A stretch of 64,000 nt of DNA from Hymenobacter sp. CRA2 (GCF_002007105.1 NZ_MVBC01000001.1:186001-250000), one strand, 5' to 3'. Shown: positions 35,185-43,754, counted from the first letter of the stretch. Numbers and translations are program-made. Notes: generated by a model not told the origin, from the sequence alone.

Positions 35185-36327
35185 ATGAATCTGGCCCTGT
35201 TCTTCGACCCGCTCACCGACGATGCCCCCACTGCCCCTGGCACTACGCTGGGCGCCCACGTCGCGCGCTTCGTGGACACTTTCCCGGATTGGCGCGGCGC
35301 CGATCTGGCCATTATCGGCCTGAACGAGTGGCGCGGCAGCGCCGCCGGCACGCCCGCCGCCTCGGCCCCCGACGCCATCCGGCCGCGTTTTTACCAGCTG
35401 CAGCGCGGCGCTGGCCCCTGCCGGCTCGTGGACCTGGGCAACCTGCGCAACGGCCTGACGCTGGAAGATACTTACCTGCGCCTGCGCGAAATCGTGGCGG
35501 CGCTGCTGGAGGAAAAAACGGTGCCCATTCTGCTCGGCGGCTCCCACGACCTCGACATCGGCCAATTTCTGGCTTATGAAACGCTGGAGCGCGCCGTGAG
35601 TTTGACCTGCATCGACGCGCGCGTGGACATGGTGGAGGAAGCCGGCGCGCCGGCCGAGGACAGCCACCTGCGCCGCATCCTGATGCACGAGCCGAACTTC
35701 CTGTTCAACTTCGGGCAGCTCGCCCACCAGCAGTACCTGGTACCCACCAGCGTGCTGGCGGCGCTGGAAAAGCTGCACTTCGAAACGCTGCGCCTAGGCC
35801 AGATTCGCGACGACGTACGCCAGGCCGAGCCGCTGCTGCGCCAAGCCGACCTGATCAGCTTCGATCTGACGGCCCTGCGCTGGCCGGAGTTTCCGGGCTA
35901 CTTGCCGGCCTCTCCTTTCGGCCTGACGGCCGAGGAAGCGGCGCAGTTGTGCTGGTACGCCGGCCACAACGACCAGCTCACCAGCATCGGCCTCTACGGC
36001 TACCGCCCCGACCACGACCTGCTGGGCCTGGGCGCCGCTACGGCCGCCACCATGCTCTGGTACTTCGTGGAAGGCTACTACCACCGCCGCTACGAAACCG
36101 ACTTTACCAGCCGCCGCTTCATCCGCTACGCCGTGGGGCTGCCGGGTAATCCGGCCAAGCTGGTTTTTTACAAAGCCAAGCGCACCGAAAAGTGGTGGAT
36201 GGAAGTGGAGAGTCTGGCCGACCACTCCGTGCGCCGCATCGTGCCGTGCAGCTACCAGGATTACCTGCGCGCCGCTCAGGGCGACTTACCCAACCGCTGG
36301 ATTCTGACGCAGGCGCTGCTGGGCTGA
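35185..36327 (+). CDS. Arginase/formimidoylglutamase-fold protein lacking two metal ligands
   Basis: I set the start at the ATG at 35185 (MNLALFFDP), giving 380 residues. The arginase fold is recognisable by ILLGGSHD, LTCIDARVDM and LISFDLTALRW. In true ureohydrolases these positions read GGxH, DAHxD and SxDxDxxD, so here one His is Arg and one Asp is Thr: two of the six manganese ligands are missing. The downstream region (GYRPDHDLLGLG, MLWYFVEGYYHRRY, KWWMEVES, IVPCSYQDYLRA) is typical of a Bacteroidota group annotated as formimidoylglutamase. I infer a non-classical or non-catalytic role. No histidine-degradation genes are nearby. Confidence 0.8.
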   Translation: MNLALFFDPLTDDAPTAPGTTLGAHVARFVDTFPDWRGADLAIIGLNEWRGSAAGTPAASAPDAIRPRFYQLQRGAGPCRLVDLGNLRNGLTLEDTYLRLREIVAALLEEKTVPILLGGSHDLDIGQFLAYETLERAVSLTCIDARVDMVEEAGAPAEDSHLRRILMHEPNFLFNFGQLAHQQYLVPTSVLAALEKLHFETLRLGQIRDDVRQAEPLLRQADLISFDLTALRWPEFPGYLPASPFGLTAEEAAQLCWYAGHNDQLTSIGLYGYRPDHDLLGLGAATAATMLWYFVEGYYHRRYETDFTSRRFIRYAVGLPGNPAKLVFYKAKRTEKWWMEVESLADHSVRRIVPCSYQDYLRAAQGDLPNRWILTQALLG

Positions 36328-36354
36328 TGAAGACGCAGGAATTAAGAAGCAAGA

Positions 36355-36654
36355 ATGGCTGAGGAAGCGAGCATTCCGCACACTCCGAGCACGGCCAGCG
36401 GCCAGCCCATTGCCGAGCTGCCGGAGTACTCCAAGCACCAGCTGGCCCTGCGCAACGGACAGGACCGTGACGAAATCTGGTTTGCCTACCAAGGCTTGAT
36501 TTACGACGTCACGCATTCACGGCTGTGGCGCCGCGGCAACCACTACGAGCATTGGGCCGGCCAGGACCTCACGGCCGAACTGGACCGTGATGCGCCGCAC
36601 ACCGTAAATGTGCTCGATAAGTTCTACGTCGTCGGCCGGCTGAAAACGAGCTAG
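36355..36654 (+). CDS. Cytochrome b5-like heme-binding domain protein
   Basis: The product has 99 residues. A 20-residue leader precedes a minimal cytochrome b5 domain: YSKHQLALRNGQDRDEIWFA, YQGLIYDVTHSRLW, GNHYEHWAGQDLTAEL and APHTVNVLDKFYVVGRL. His residues in GNHYEHWAG and APH are candidates for heme or ligand binding, as in the short soluble b5/MAPR-like proteins of bacteria. It follows the arginase-fold gene by 27 bp and is probably co-transcribed. No membrane anchor is seen. Confidence 0.82.
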   Translation: MAEEASIPHTPSTASGQPIAELPEYSKHQLALRNGQDRDEIWFAYQGLIYDVTHSRLWRRGNHYEHWAGQDLTAELDRDAPHTVNVLDKFYVVGRLKTS

Positions 36655-36660
36655 TCAGCG

Positions 36661-36750
36661 TTGTAGCGCGAACTTTCCGTTTGCGTATCCCAGCTGACAT
36701 GTGTACGGTAATCGTTCTGGAATACGCGAACGGGAAGTTTGCGCTGTACA
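36661..36750. repeat. Palindromic repeat (GCGCGAACTTT family)
   Basis: TTGTAGCGCGAACTTTCCGT at the left is matched in reverse by ACGGGAAGTTTGCGCTGTAC at the right, with a few mismatches over about 30 bp and a 28-base centre. A related single arm lies near 24222. Confidence 0.7.
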
Positions 36751-36786
36751 CCGGCTCCTAACCTCAATTCCTCACCCATCCTCATT

Positions 36787-37593
36787 ATGAGCACTACCGA
36801 AAGCGCCTCGCACTTCGACCACCTCGAAACCCTGCCCACCGCCCAGCTGCTGGCCAGCATCAACCAGCTGGATCACACCGTGCCGCTGGCCGTGGAAAAG
36901 GCTCTGCCGCAGATTGAGGCGTTGGTAGAAGCCACCGTCGCCCGGCTGCGCGAAGGTGGTCGGTTGTTCTACATCGGGGCGGGTACCAGCGGCCGACTGG
37001 GCATCTTGGACGCCTCGGAGTGCCCACCCACGTTTGGGGTACCGCATGGGCTGGTAATCGGGCTGATTGCCGGGGGCGACACCGCCATTCGCAAAGCCGT
37101 GGAAAACGCCGAGGACGATGCCGAGCAAGCGTGGCGTGACCTGTCGGCGCACGACATCAACGCCAAGGACATCGTGGTGGGCATTGCCGCCTCGGGCCGC
37201 ACGCCTTACGTTATCGGCGGGCTGGAGCAGGCTCGGGCACACGGCCTGGCTACGGGCTGCATCGTGTGCAACGCGGGCTCGAAGGTGGCCGCAGCGGCTG
37301 AGTTTCCGGTGGAAGTGGTGACGGGGCCGGAGTTTGTGACCGGCAGCACCCGCATGAAGGCCGGCACCGCCCAGAAGCTGGTGCTGAACATGCTCACTAC
37401 GGCCACCATGATCCGGCTAGGCCGGGTGAAGGGCAACAAGATGGTGGACATGCAGCTCACCAACGCCAAACTGGTGGACCGCGGGCAGCGCATGCTGATG
37501 GACGAGCTGGGCATCGACCAGGATAAGGCCGCCGAGCTGCTGGAGCTGCACGGCTCGGTGCGGGCTGCGCTGGCGGCGCACCACGGACACTAG
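36787..37593 (+). CDS. murQ: N-acetylmuramic acid 6-phosphate etherase
   Basis: The ATG at 36787 gives 268 residues, slightly shorter than E. coli MurQ. The SIS fold shows RLFYIGAGTSGRLGILDASECPPTFG (sugar-phosphate loop and catalytic Glu), VGIAASGRTPYVIGGL, and TGSTRMKAGTAQKLVLNMLTT. It cleaves the lactyl ether of MurNAc-6-phosphate in peptidoglycan recycling, giving GlcNAc-6-phosphate. No PTS or AnmK gene is adjacent. It has its own terminator. Confidence 0.95.
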   Translation: MSTTESASHFDHLETLPTAQLLASINQLDHTVPLAVEKALPQIEALVEATVARLREGGRLFYIGAGTSGRLGILDASECPPTFGVPHGLVIGLIAGGDTAIRKAVENAEDDAEQAWRDLSAHDINAKDIVVGIAASGRTPYVIGGLEQARAHGLATGCIVCNAGSKVAAAAEFPVEVVTGPEFVTGSTRMKAGTAQKLVLNMLTTATMIRLGRVKGNKMVDMQLTNAKLVDRGQRMLMDELGIDQDKAAELLELHGSVRAALAAHHGH

Positions 37594-37623
37594 CCTGATA
37601 ATCAACACCTGACACAACGCATC

Positions 37624-37652
37624 AATAGCGCGCTTCGGTGCGCTATTTTTTT
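37624..37652 (+). terminator. Terminator of murQ
   Basis: AATAGCGC pairs with GCGCTATT around a TTCGG-containing loop; the T-run extends to 37652. Confidence 0.88.
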
Positions 37653-37764
37653 GCCCGCATTTTTCCGTCGGGCACAGGAACACTCCGGGCGAGTGTGCGT
37701 TTTTACTGGAGCAAGGCTGCGCCGCGTGGTGGGCTTGCCTGACTCCCCCCTTTCCTAGTAAGCT

Positions 37765-38334
37765 ATGCACACCATCGAACCCCACTACGCCTGGCTGGAG
37801 CAATACCAGGCCTCCGAGGACGAACGTTCCCCGCTCTACGGCGCTGAAAACAGCCTCGATAACTACGTCAATACCATTTACGGCTACTACATCCACCCGC
37901 AGTGGGACGGCATGGAGTCGGACACCCTGTTCCTGAAAATCCTGTTCGTGGATTACGAGGAGAAGGTGGGCGTGATTGAGTTTATCGGGGAGTGGAACGA
38001 CGCCATCGAAAACGACATCATGCAGCTCAAGCGCCAGATCATCGACCCGATGGTGCACGAGGGCATCCGCAAGTTCATCCTCATCGGCGAAAACGTGTTC
38101 AACTTCCACGGCTCCGACGACTCGTACTACGAAGAGTGGTTTGAGGACGTGGAAGACGGCTGGATTGCGGCCGTGAACTTTCAGGAGCACGTGGAACGCG
38201 AAATGCGCCAGTACAACATTGACTCCTACGTGAACTTCGGCGGGCAGCTCGACGAACTGCCGTGGCGCACCTATCCGCCCAAAAAACTGGTGCACGTGGT
38301 GGACGGCCTCTTGCAGCGCCGCCTGGGCATGTAG
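37765..38334 (+). CDS. Conserved hypothetical protein, 189 residues
   Basis: The protein is soluble and acidic, beginning MHTIEPHYAWLEQY. Features include DTLFLKILFVDYEEKVGVIEFIG, IRKFILIGENVFNFHGSDDSYYEEWFEDVEDGW and VNFGGQLDELPWRTYPPKKL. The central strand-helix pattern suggests an alpha/beta domain. I cannot assign a family, though the strong codon structure and flanking terminators show a real single-gene unit. Confidence 0.75.
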   Translation: MHTIEPHYAWLEQYQASEDERSPLYGAENSLDNYVNTIYGYYIHPQWDGMESDTLFLKILFVDYEEKVGVIEFIGEWNDAIENDIMQLKRQIIDPMVHEGIRKFILIGENVFNFHGSDDSYYEEWFEDVEDGWIAAVNFQEHVEREMRQYNIDSYVNFGGQLDELPWRTYPPKKLVHVVDGLLQRRLGM

Positions 38335-38354
38335 CCCACCCGTTCAGACACAAC

Positions 38355-38390
38355 AAAAAAGGCGCCCCGCACGAAGCGGAGCGCCTTTTT
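38355..38390. terminator. Bidirectional terminator
   Basis: AAAAAGGCGC and GCGCCTTTTT flank an inner CCGC/GCGG stem. The genes on both sides converge here. Confidence 0.9.
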
Positions 38391-38426
38391 ATTCAGCAAG
38401 CGGCCGAGGGGCCGTTGCCGGTATAA

Positions 38427-38690
38427 TTACTGCTGGGTCGTGGTAGCGCCTTCAGCGGGAGCCGGGGTAGCCTGGCTAGCACCAGCGTCGGCAGCGTCTT
38501 CCATAGCGTCAGCCTTAGCGTCGGCCGAGTCACGTACGGCGTCAGCCTGCTGCTCCATAGCATCAGCCTTCTGCTCGCCAGCAGCTTCTACGTTGTCAGC
38601 AGCGTTTTCCTGCGTGTTTTCGGTCTTGCTGTCGCACGAAGCGAAGGTGAACGAAGCAGCAGCCAGAGCGAGGAACAGAACCTTTTTCAT
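38427..38690 (-). CDS. Small Ala/Asp-rich lipoprotein
   Basis: The product has 87 residues with a lipoprotein signal peptide ending FTFASC. The mature part is a low-complexity helix rich in Ala, Asp, Glu and Gln (EQKADAMEQQADAVRDSADA) with heptad-like spacing, ending in a Thr/Pro/Gln tail. It resembles small envelope lipoproteins common in Bacteroidota. A coiled-coil envelope role is a guess. Confidence 0.75.
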   Translation of the reverse strand: MKKVLFLALAAASFTFASCDSKTENTQENAADNVEAAGEQKADAMEQQADAVRDSADAKADAMEDAADAGASQATPAPAEGATTTQQ

Positions 38691-38803
38691 GGTAATGGGT
38701 GTGGAGAAAATGGAGGTGAGTTTTCTTTGGCAGGCTTCACCACCTTGCGGCGGCGAAATCTGCAGCTTTATACCCCGCTACCGTTCAGGTAACCCGACGA
38801 GCT

Positions 38804-38842
38804 TAAAAAAAATCGGGCGGGCCCTGAAAAAGGCCCGCCCGA
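38804..38842 (-). terminator. Terminator of der
   Basis: On the minus strand an 11-bp GC stem (TCGGGCGGGCC/GGCCCGCCCGA, 38813-38842) is followed by eight T. Confidence 0.9.
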
Positions 38843-38857
38843 CATTTCCAGGGACGT

Positions 38858-40180
38858 TTATTTTTTGCGGTACACGATGCCGATAGGCACACCCGTAAAG
38901 TCGAAATTCTCGCGCAGGCGATTTTCGAGGTAGCGGGTGTACGACTCCTTCACGTACTGCGGCAGGTTGCAGAAGAAGGCAAACACCGGGTTGTGCGTGG
39001 GCAGTTGCGTCACGTACTTGATGCGCACCATCTTGCCCTTGGTGGAGGGCGGCGGGTAGGCTTCGATTTCGCGCAGCATCACCTCGTTCAGCTCCGAGGT
39101 CGGCACTTTTTTGCGCTTGTTCTCATACACCTGCATCACCGTTTCGATAGCCTTGTGCACACGCTGCTTGGTGATGGCCGAGGTGAAGACGATGGGCGGA
39201 TAGCTGATCGGCTTGATCTTCTCGTAAATCTGGTCCTCGAACTCCTTGGCGGTGTTCGACTCTTTATTCTCGATCAAATCCCACTTGTTCACCAAGATAA
39301 CGATGCCTTTGCGGTTGCGGTCGGCCAGGCCGATGATGCTCACGTCCTGGGCCTCGATGCCGCGGGTGGCGTCGAGCATGACGATGACCACGTCGGACTC
39401 CTCCATGGCCCGCAGGGAGCGAAGGTTGGAGTAGAATTCGATGTCTTCATCCACGCGGGCTTTGCGGCGCAGGCCGGCCGTGTCGATGAGGATAAACTCG
39501 TTGCCGAAGGCGTTGTAGCGGGTGTGGATGGCGTCGCGCGTGGTGCCGGCAATGTCCGTCACGATGCTGCGCTCCTCGCCCAGCAGCACATTCACCAGCG
39601 AGGACTTGCCCACGTTGGGGCGGCCCATCACGGTGATGCGCGGGATGCCCGCGTCGGGGTCTTCCACGCCTTCTTCCTCGAAGTGGCTGATAACGGCGTC
39701 AAGCAGCTCACCGGTACCGGAGCCCGATTGGGAGCTGATGGGGAAAATGTCGCCGGTGCCCAGGCCCAGGGCGTAGAACTCGCCGGCGGCCTGGTAGCGG
39801 GCCGTGCTGTCAGCCTTGTTGGCCACCAAGTAGATCGGCTTTTTATCCTCGTAGCGGCGTAGCACGTTGGCGAATTCCTCGTCCAGCGGGTGCAGCCCGG
39901 CGTCCACGTCGACCATGAACAGGACCACGTCAGCCTCGTCGATGGCCAGCTTCACCTGCCTGCGGATGCTTTCCTCGAATACGTCATCCGAGCCCACCAC
40001 GTAGCCGCCCGTGTCGATGACGGTGAAGTACTTGCCCGTCCACTCGCCGTAGCCGTAGTGCCGGTCGCGCGTGACACCCGACTGGTTGTCCATGATGGCT
40101 TTTCGCTCGCCGACGAGGCGGTTGAACAGGGTGGACTTGCCCACGTTCGGGCGGCCCACAATGGCAATGGTATTTTGCAT
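38858..40180 (-). CDS. der: Ribosome biogenesis GTPase Der
   Basis: The ATG at 40180 (MQNTIAIVGRPNVGKST) gives 440 residues; upstream codons do not match the family. Two tandem GTPase domains carry GRPNVGKST and GRPNVGKSS, DTGG and DTAG, and NKAD and NKWD. A KH-like C-terminal domain follows (PPSTKGKMVRIKYVTQLP, FFCNLPQYVKESYTRYLENR). Der is essential for 50S assembly. It lies downstream of era, with a palindromic repeat between them. Confidence 0.96.
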   Translation of the reverse strand: MQNTIAIVGRPNVGKSTLFNRLVGERKAIMDNQSGVTRDRHYGYGEWTGKYFTVIDTGGYVVGSDDVFEESIRRQVKLAIDEADVVLFMVDVDAGLHPLDEEFANVLRRYEDKKPIYLVANKADSTARYQAAGEFYALGLGTGDIFPISSQSGSGTGELLDAVISHFEEEGVEDPDAGIPRITVMGRPNVGKSSLVNVLLGEERSIVTDIAGTTRDAIHTRYNAFGNEFILIDTAGLRRKARVDEDIEFYSNLRSLRAMEESDVVIVMLDATRGIEAQDVSIIGLADRNRKGIVILVNKWDLIENKESNTAKEFEDQIYEKIKPISYPPIVFTSAITKQRVHKAIETVMQVYENKRKKVPTSELNEVMLREIEAYPPPSTKGKMVRIKYVTQLPTHNPVFAFFCNLPQYVKESYTRYLENRLRENFDFTGVPIGIVYRKK

Positions 40181-40264
40181 GTTGCTGACCCCAGCCGCCG
40201 CTCCGACCATGTGCGGCAGTGCCCGGGGTAGTTAAGTGAGTTTGAAGGGTCGGATTCTATTCGT

Positions 40265-40384
40265 CTGTCATGCTTCATCTGGCGTCCGCAAAGCGAAGGA
40301 CCTTATCACGCTGCCACGGCAGACGTCAGGTAGTGACTATCTGATGTGACAAGGTCCTTCGGCTGCGCCTCAGGATGACAGATA
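40265..40384. repeat. Palindromic repeat (GGACCTTATCAC family)
   Basis: GAAGGACCTTATCAC on the left pairs with GTGACAAGGTCCTTC on the right with one mismatch. The ends CTGTCAT and ATGACAG also pair. It lies between era and der and could act as an mRNA-stabilising or terminating hairpin. Confidence 0.8.
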
Positions 40385-40388
40385 ATTG

Positions 40389-41288
40389 TTACTCCGGCTT
40401 GTAGCCGAAGCGGTTGAGCATTTTCGGGTCGGCGCGCCAGTTTTCGTTGACTTTGACGTGCAGCTCCAGGAACACCTTTTTCAGGAAAAACTTCTCCATT
40501 TCCTCCCGCGCCCAGGTGCCCACTTTCTTCAAAGCGGCGCCGCCCTGGCCGATGATGATGCCTTTCTGCGAGGCCCGCTCGGTGTAGATGATGCCGCGGA
40601 TGCGGATAATGGTTTCATCTTCCTTGAACTCCTCGATGACCACTTCCGTGCTGTAGGGCACCTCTTTTTTATAGAGCTTGAAGATTTTCTCGCGGATCAT
40701 CTCCGAGGCGAAGAAGCGTTCCGGCTTGTCGGTCAGCTCGTCCTTGGGATAAAAGGCTTCGTGCTCGGGCAGGCGGTCGAGGATGTGGTTGAACACCTGC
40801 TCGGTGTTGAAGGCGTTTAGGGCCGAAATCGGGATGATTTCGGCGGCGTTGGGCATGTGCTCCCGCCAGTAGGCCATTTTGGCCTCTACTTCTTCCTGCG
40901 TGGCCTGGTCGATTTTGTTGATGAGCAGCAAAATCGGCACCTCGGAGCGCCGCAGACGCTCCACTACGGGCTCCTCATCGTGCTTCTCGTAGATATCCGT
41001 CACGAACAGAATGACGTCGGCATCTTCGAGCGACGAGTACACAAACGACATCATGGCCGATTGCAGCTCGTATTTGGGCTGAATGATGCCGGGCGTATCG
41101 GAGTAGACGAGCTGAAAATCAGGGCCGTTCAGGATGCCCAGAATACGGTGGCGCGTGGTCTGGGCCTTGCTGGTGATGATGCTGAGCCGCTCGCCGACCA
41201 GCACGTTCATCAGCGTGGACTTGCCCACGTTGGGCTTGCCAATGATGCTTACAAAGCCGGCGCGGTGCGGTTTGGGGTCGGTAGTCAC
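40389..41288 (-). CDS. era: GTPase Era
   Basis: I chose the GTG at 41288 (299 residues). A GTG at 41312 falls inside the -7 box and is unlikely. G1 is GKPNVGKST, G3 is DTPG and G4 is NKID. The C-terminal KH domain shows RIRGIIYTERASQKGIIIGQGGAALKK and ENWRADPKMLNRFGY. Era binds 16S rRNA and couples 30S maturation to growth. It is the first gene of an era-der unit. Confidence 0.95.
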   Translation of the reverse strand: MTTDPKPHRAGFVSIIGKPNVGKSTLMNVLVGERLSIITSKAQTTRHRILGILNGPDFQLVYSDTPGIIQPKYELQSAMMSFVYSSLEDADVILFVTDIYEKHDEEPVVERLRRSEVPILLLINKIDQATQEEVEAKMAYWREHMPNAAEIIPISALNAFNTEQVFNHILDRLPEHEAFYPKDELTDKPERFFASEMIREKIFKLYKKEVPYSTEVVIEEFKEDETIIRIRGIIYTERASQKGIIIGQGGAALKKVGTWAREEMEKFFLKKVFLELHVKVNENWRADPKMLNRFGYKPE

Positions 41289-41311
41289 AGCAGGTAATCG
41301 ATTAAGGGGCA

Positions 41312-41319
41312 CAAAGGTA
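41312..41319 (-). promoter_or_regulatory. -7 box of era
   Basis: The minus strand reads TACCTTTG (consensus TAnnTTTG), 24 bp upstream of the chosen GTG start, predicting a leader of roughly 15-20 bases. No good -33 box was found. Confidence 0.55.
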
Positions 41320-41453
41320 CGGCTTTACGGCGAGGCGCACACGCTTGGCGTCCAATCTGCCGAATGAGCCATGGTACTGATACGGCACTGGTCCTGACTG
41401 CGCTTACGATAAATTGCTGCCGGTTTGTCCTCCGGCTGCTTATTCTTTATCGC

Positions 41454-42218
41454 ATGGTCCGTGTTCTGTCGCTCTGCGCGGTTTACTTGCTTCTGCCCAA
41501 CCTCGTCTTCGGCTCCAATCAGATGGAAGCCATTGCCCTGGGAGAAATGATGCCGTTGATTATGGCATCCCTGGCATTGCTCCTAGCGCTGCTGGTCGGC
41601 GGCATCTGGGCCACGCTCGTCGATTTTCGCTCGCCACGGGATAATCCCCGACCGGTTACCGTATTTTTCATCGTGGTGGCGTGGCTGGTGGGCTTCTTTA
41701 TTACGTGGCTACGGCGCAATGAGGACGGAAACATCGCTCTGCCCAACGTGTTTTCCGAGCTGTACGTCCCGTTGGCTTTCCTGCTTATCGCCGTGAAAAA
41801 GCTGCGTCACGATTCGAGTCGGCCCACGGCGAGTCGTTGGCTGATCCTGGCTGCCGCGTGCCTGCTGGTGCCGGCGCTGAGCCTGAACGGTTTGCTACAG
41901 CACGCCAGCGCCTACGTCCTGCTGACGTTGCCCCTGCTGGGGTTGTGGTGGGGCTACTTTGCGAAGTTCAACAAGCACATCATTACCCCGAAAGAGACGA
42001 ACCTGGACGCATGGCAAATTCCGCTGTTTGCTTCTACGCTAGCAGTGCTCTACAATACCTTCCTGCTGCTGTTTAGGGTCGCGGAAATGCGGGGCAGCCC
42101 GGGCCCGTTTCTACTGAAGCAAATCATCGTTTGGAGCATCTGCTTCGTAATCGGGTTAATAGCCTCGCAACCAATCCTCTGGAATCCGTCCGACCGGAAC
42201 GCATCGGTGGATAGCTAG
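41454..42218 (+). CDS. Hypothetical integral membrane protein
   Basis: I set the start at the ATG at 41454, giving 254 residues; the frame is open further upstream. The first segment (VLSLCAVYLLLPNLVFG) could be a signal or helix 1. Six or so more membrane helices follow, including PLIMASLALLLALLVGGIWATL, VTVFFIVVAWLVGFFITWL, YVLLTLPLLGLWWGYF and IIVWSICFVIGLIAS. I recognise no family or conserved polar motif. Confidence 0.65.
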   Translation: MVRVLSLCAVYLLLPNLVFGSNQMEAIALGEMMPLIMASLALLLALLVGGIWATLVDFRSPRDNPRPVTVFFIVVAWLVGFFITWLRRNEDGNIALPNVFSELYVPLAFLLIAVKKLRHDSSRPTASRWLILAAACLLVPALSLNGLLQHASAYVLLTLPLLGLWWGYFAKFNKHIITPKETNLDAWQIPLFASTLAVLYNTFLLLFRVAEMRGSPGPFLLKQIIVWSICFVIGLIASQPILWNPSDRNASVDS

Positions 42219-42255
42219 TCTTGCTTGGGATATTAAAACCTCAACGGCGTCTTGT

Positions 42256-42504
42256 TTAGGCACTCAAATTAGAATAGGATCTGCTTTTGGCGCACACCGG
42301 CCGCGCACAGCCATCAGCGTGGCGGCTGAGGTGCACGGCCAACTCGTACTTCTGCTCCATCATGCCCCTGCCGAGGTGCTGCAAACAATCGTCGGGAACG
42401 AGGCATAAGGCGCGGGGCTCGTCCTGAAACCTGACGGAAATCAGTCGGCAGCCCAGCTTGTTGGCGCCGCCGCAAACTTTGGGGGCCGTACCTTTGTATG
42501 CCAT
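42256..42504 (-). CDS. Possible small protein, 82 residues, uncertain
   Basis: A minus-strand frame begins MAYKGTAPKVCGGANKLGC and includes VRFQDEPRALCLVPDDCLQH and GMMEQKYELAVHLSRHADG. Third codon positions look GC-rich, as in true genes here, and it fills an otherwise empty gap. Its start overlaps the hemH promoter, and I recognise no family. It has five or six Cys residues in two clusters. Confidence 0.35.
   Translation of the reverse strand: MAYKGTAPKVCGGANKLGCRLISVRFQDEPRALCLVPDDCLQHLGRGMMEQKYELAVHLSRHADGCARPVCAKSRSYSNLSA
42489..42496 (+). promoter_or_regulatory. -7 box of hemH
   Basis: TACCTTTG matches TAnnTTTG and lies 28 bp before the ATG at 42524. No well-spaced -33 box is visible. 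Confidence 0.5.
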
Positions 42505-42523
42505 TCGGACGATTCTATTCGGC

Positions 42524-43603
42524 ATGATTTCACCTGCTTCCGCACCTGTTCCTACTACTTCCTCGGCATCAGCTTCCACGCGCGGCCGCATCGGCGTGCT
42601 GCTCGTCAACCTGGGCACGCCCGACTCGCCCAAAACGCCCGACGTACGCCGCTACCTCAACGAGTTTCTGACCGACGCGCGCGTCATCGACATGCCCGCC
42701 GCCGTGCGTTACCCGCTGTTTCAGGGTTTGGTAGTACCGCTGCGCGCTCCGAAATCGGCCAAGATCTACCAGCAGCTCTGGGATGAGCGCGGCTCTCCCC
42801 TGCTCTACCACGGCCTGGATTTGCAGAAACTGGTGCAGGAAAAGCTCGGCAAGGACTACCTCGTGGCCTTCGGCATGCGCTACCAGAATCCCAGCATCGA
42901 ATCGGCGCTACAGGAGTTGCGCGACGCGGCCGTGGAGCGCATCATCGTGCTGCCGCTGTTTCCGCAGTACGCAGCAGCCAGCACCGGCTCGGTGCAGGAA
43001 AAGGTGATGGACATCGTGGGCAAGTGGTGGGTGGTGCCCAGTATCAACTTCATCGGCACCTTCGCCGACGACCCAGGCTTCATCCAAACCTTCGCCCACC
43101 TCGGGCTGGAGGAGATGAAAAAGCACGACTACGACCACGTGGTGTTCAGCTACCACGGCATCCCGGAGCGCCACGTGCTGAAGGGTAGCCACAAGGGCCA
43201 CTGCAAGCTGGGCAACTGCTGCAACCACTACAACAAGAACAACCGCTACTGCTACCGCGCGCAGTGCTTTGCCACTTCGCGTCTGCTGGCCGAAGCCATG
43301 GGCCTCACGCCGGAGCAGTACACCGTCTCGTTCCAGAGCCGCCTGCAAAGCCGCCTGCGCGACCCGTGGCTGCAACCCTACACCGACGAGGTGCTGAAGG
43401 ATATGCCAGCCAAGGGCATCAAAAACGTGCTGGCCTTCAGCCCCGCTTTCGTCGCCGACTGTCTCGAAACCACCATCGAGGTAGGTGCAGAATTCAAAGA
43501 GATGTTTGAGCAAGCCGGCGGCGCGCACTGGCAGCTGGTGCCCTCGCTGAACTCGCACCCCATGTGGGTGGACGCCGTAGTTGACATGATCCAGCAAAAT
43601 TAA
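42524..43603 (+). CDS. hemH: Ferrochelatase
   Basis: From the ATG at 42524 the protein has 359 residues. VLLVNLGTPDSPKTPDVRRYLNEFL is the N-terminal signature, VFSYHGIPERH contains the active-site His, and YTVSFQSRLQSRLRDPWLQPYTDE and LAFSPAFVADCLETTIEV (conserved Glu) follow. An insertion with Cys residues (GHCKLGNCCNHYNKNNRYCY) is typical of the Bacteroidota form. The enzyme inserts ferrous iron into protoporphyrin IX at the end of heme synthesis. It is a single-gene unit with a strong terminator. Confidence 0.95.
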   Translation: MISPASAPVPTTSSASASTRGRIGVLLVNLGTPDSPKTPDVRRYLNEFLTDARVIDMPAAVRYPLFQGLVVPLRAPKSAKIYQQLWDERGSPLLYHGLDLQKLVQEKLGKDYLVAFGMRYQNPSIESALQELRDAAVERIIVLPLFPQYAAASTGSVQEKVMDIVGKWWVVPSINFIGTFADDPGFIQTFAHLGLEEMKKHDYDHVVFSYHGIPERHVLKGSHKGHCKLGNCCNHYNKNNRYCYRAQCFATSRLLAEAMGLTPEQYTVSFQSRLQSRLRDPWLQPYTDEVLKDMPAKGIKNVLAFSPAFVADCLETTIEVGAEFKEMFEQAGGAHWQLVPSLNSHPMWVDAVVDMIQQN

Positions 43604-43633
43604 TTACGCGCTGGACTGCTGTTTAAAACCCTT

Positions 43634-43673
43634 TTTTGGCCCCGCTGGAATGTATTTTCCAGCGGGGCCAAAA
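43634..43673 (+). terminator. Terminator of hemH
   Basis: A perfect 17-bp stem (43634-43650 with 43657-43673) has a 6-base loop and TTTT/AAAA ends, so it would work in both directions. Confidence 0.88.
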
Positions 43674-43754
43674 CATTTCAGGCGCAATATTTGTAGAACC
43701 CACATCAGCCGAAGCGCGACACAACTGATAAGGAAATTGCCCCAGTAAAAAGGA

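Noticed and set aside
36355-36654. Reading the cytochrome b5 gene as part of the arginase-fold gene
   Set aside because: A stop codon at 36325-36327 and a 27-bp gap separate them.
42505-42633. Upstream extension of the small minus-strand frame at 42256-42504
   Set aside because: It would overlap the first codons of hemH; if the frame is real, the start at 42504 or 42525 is more plausible.
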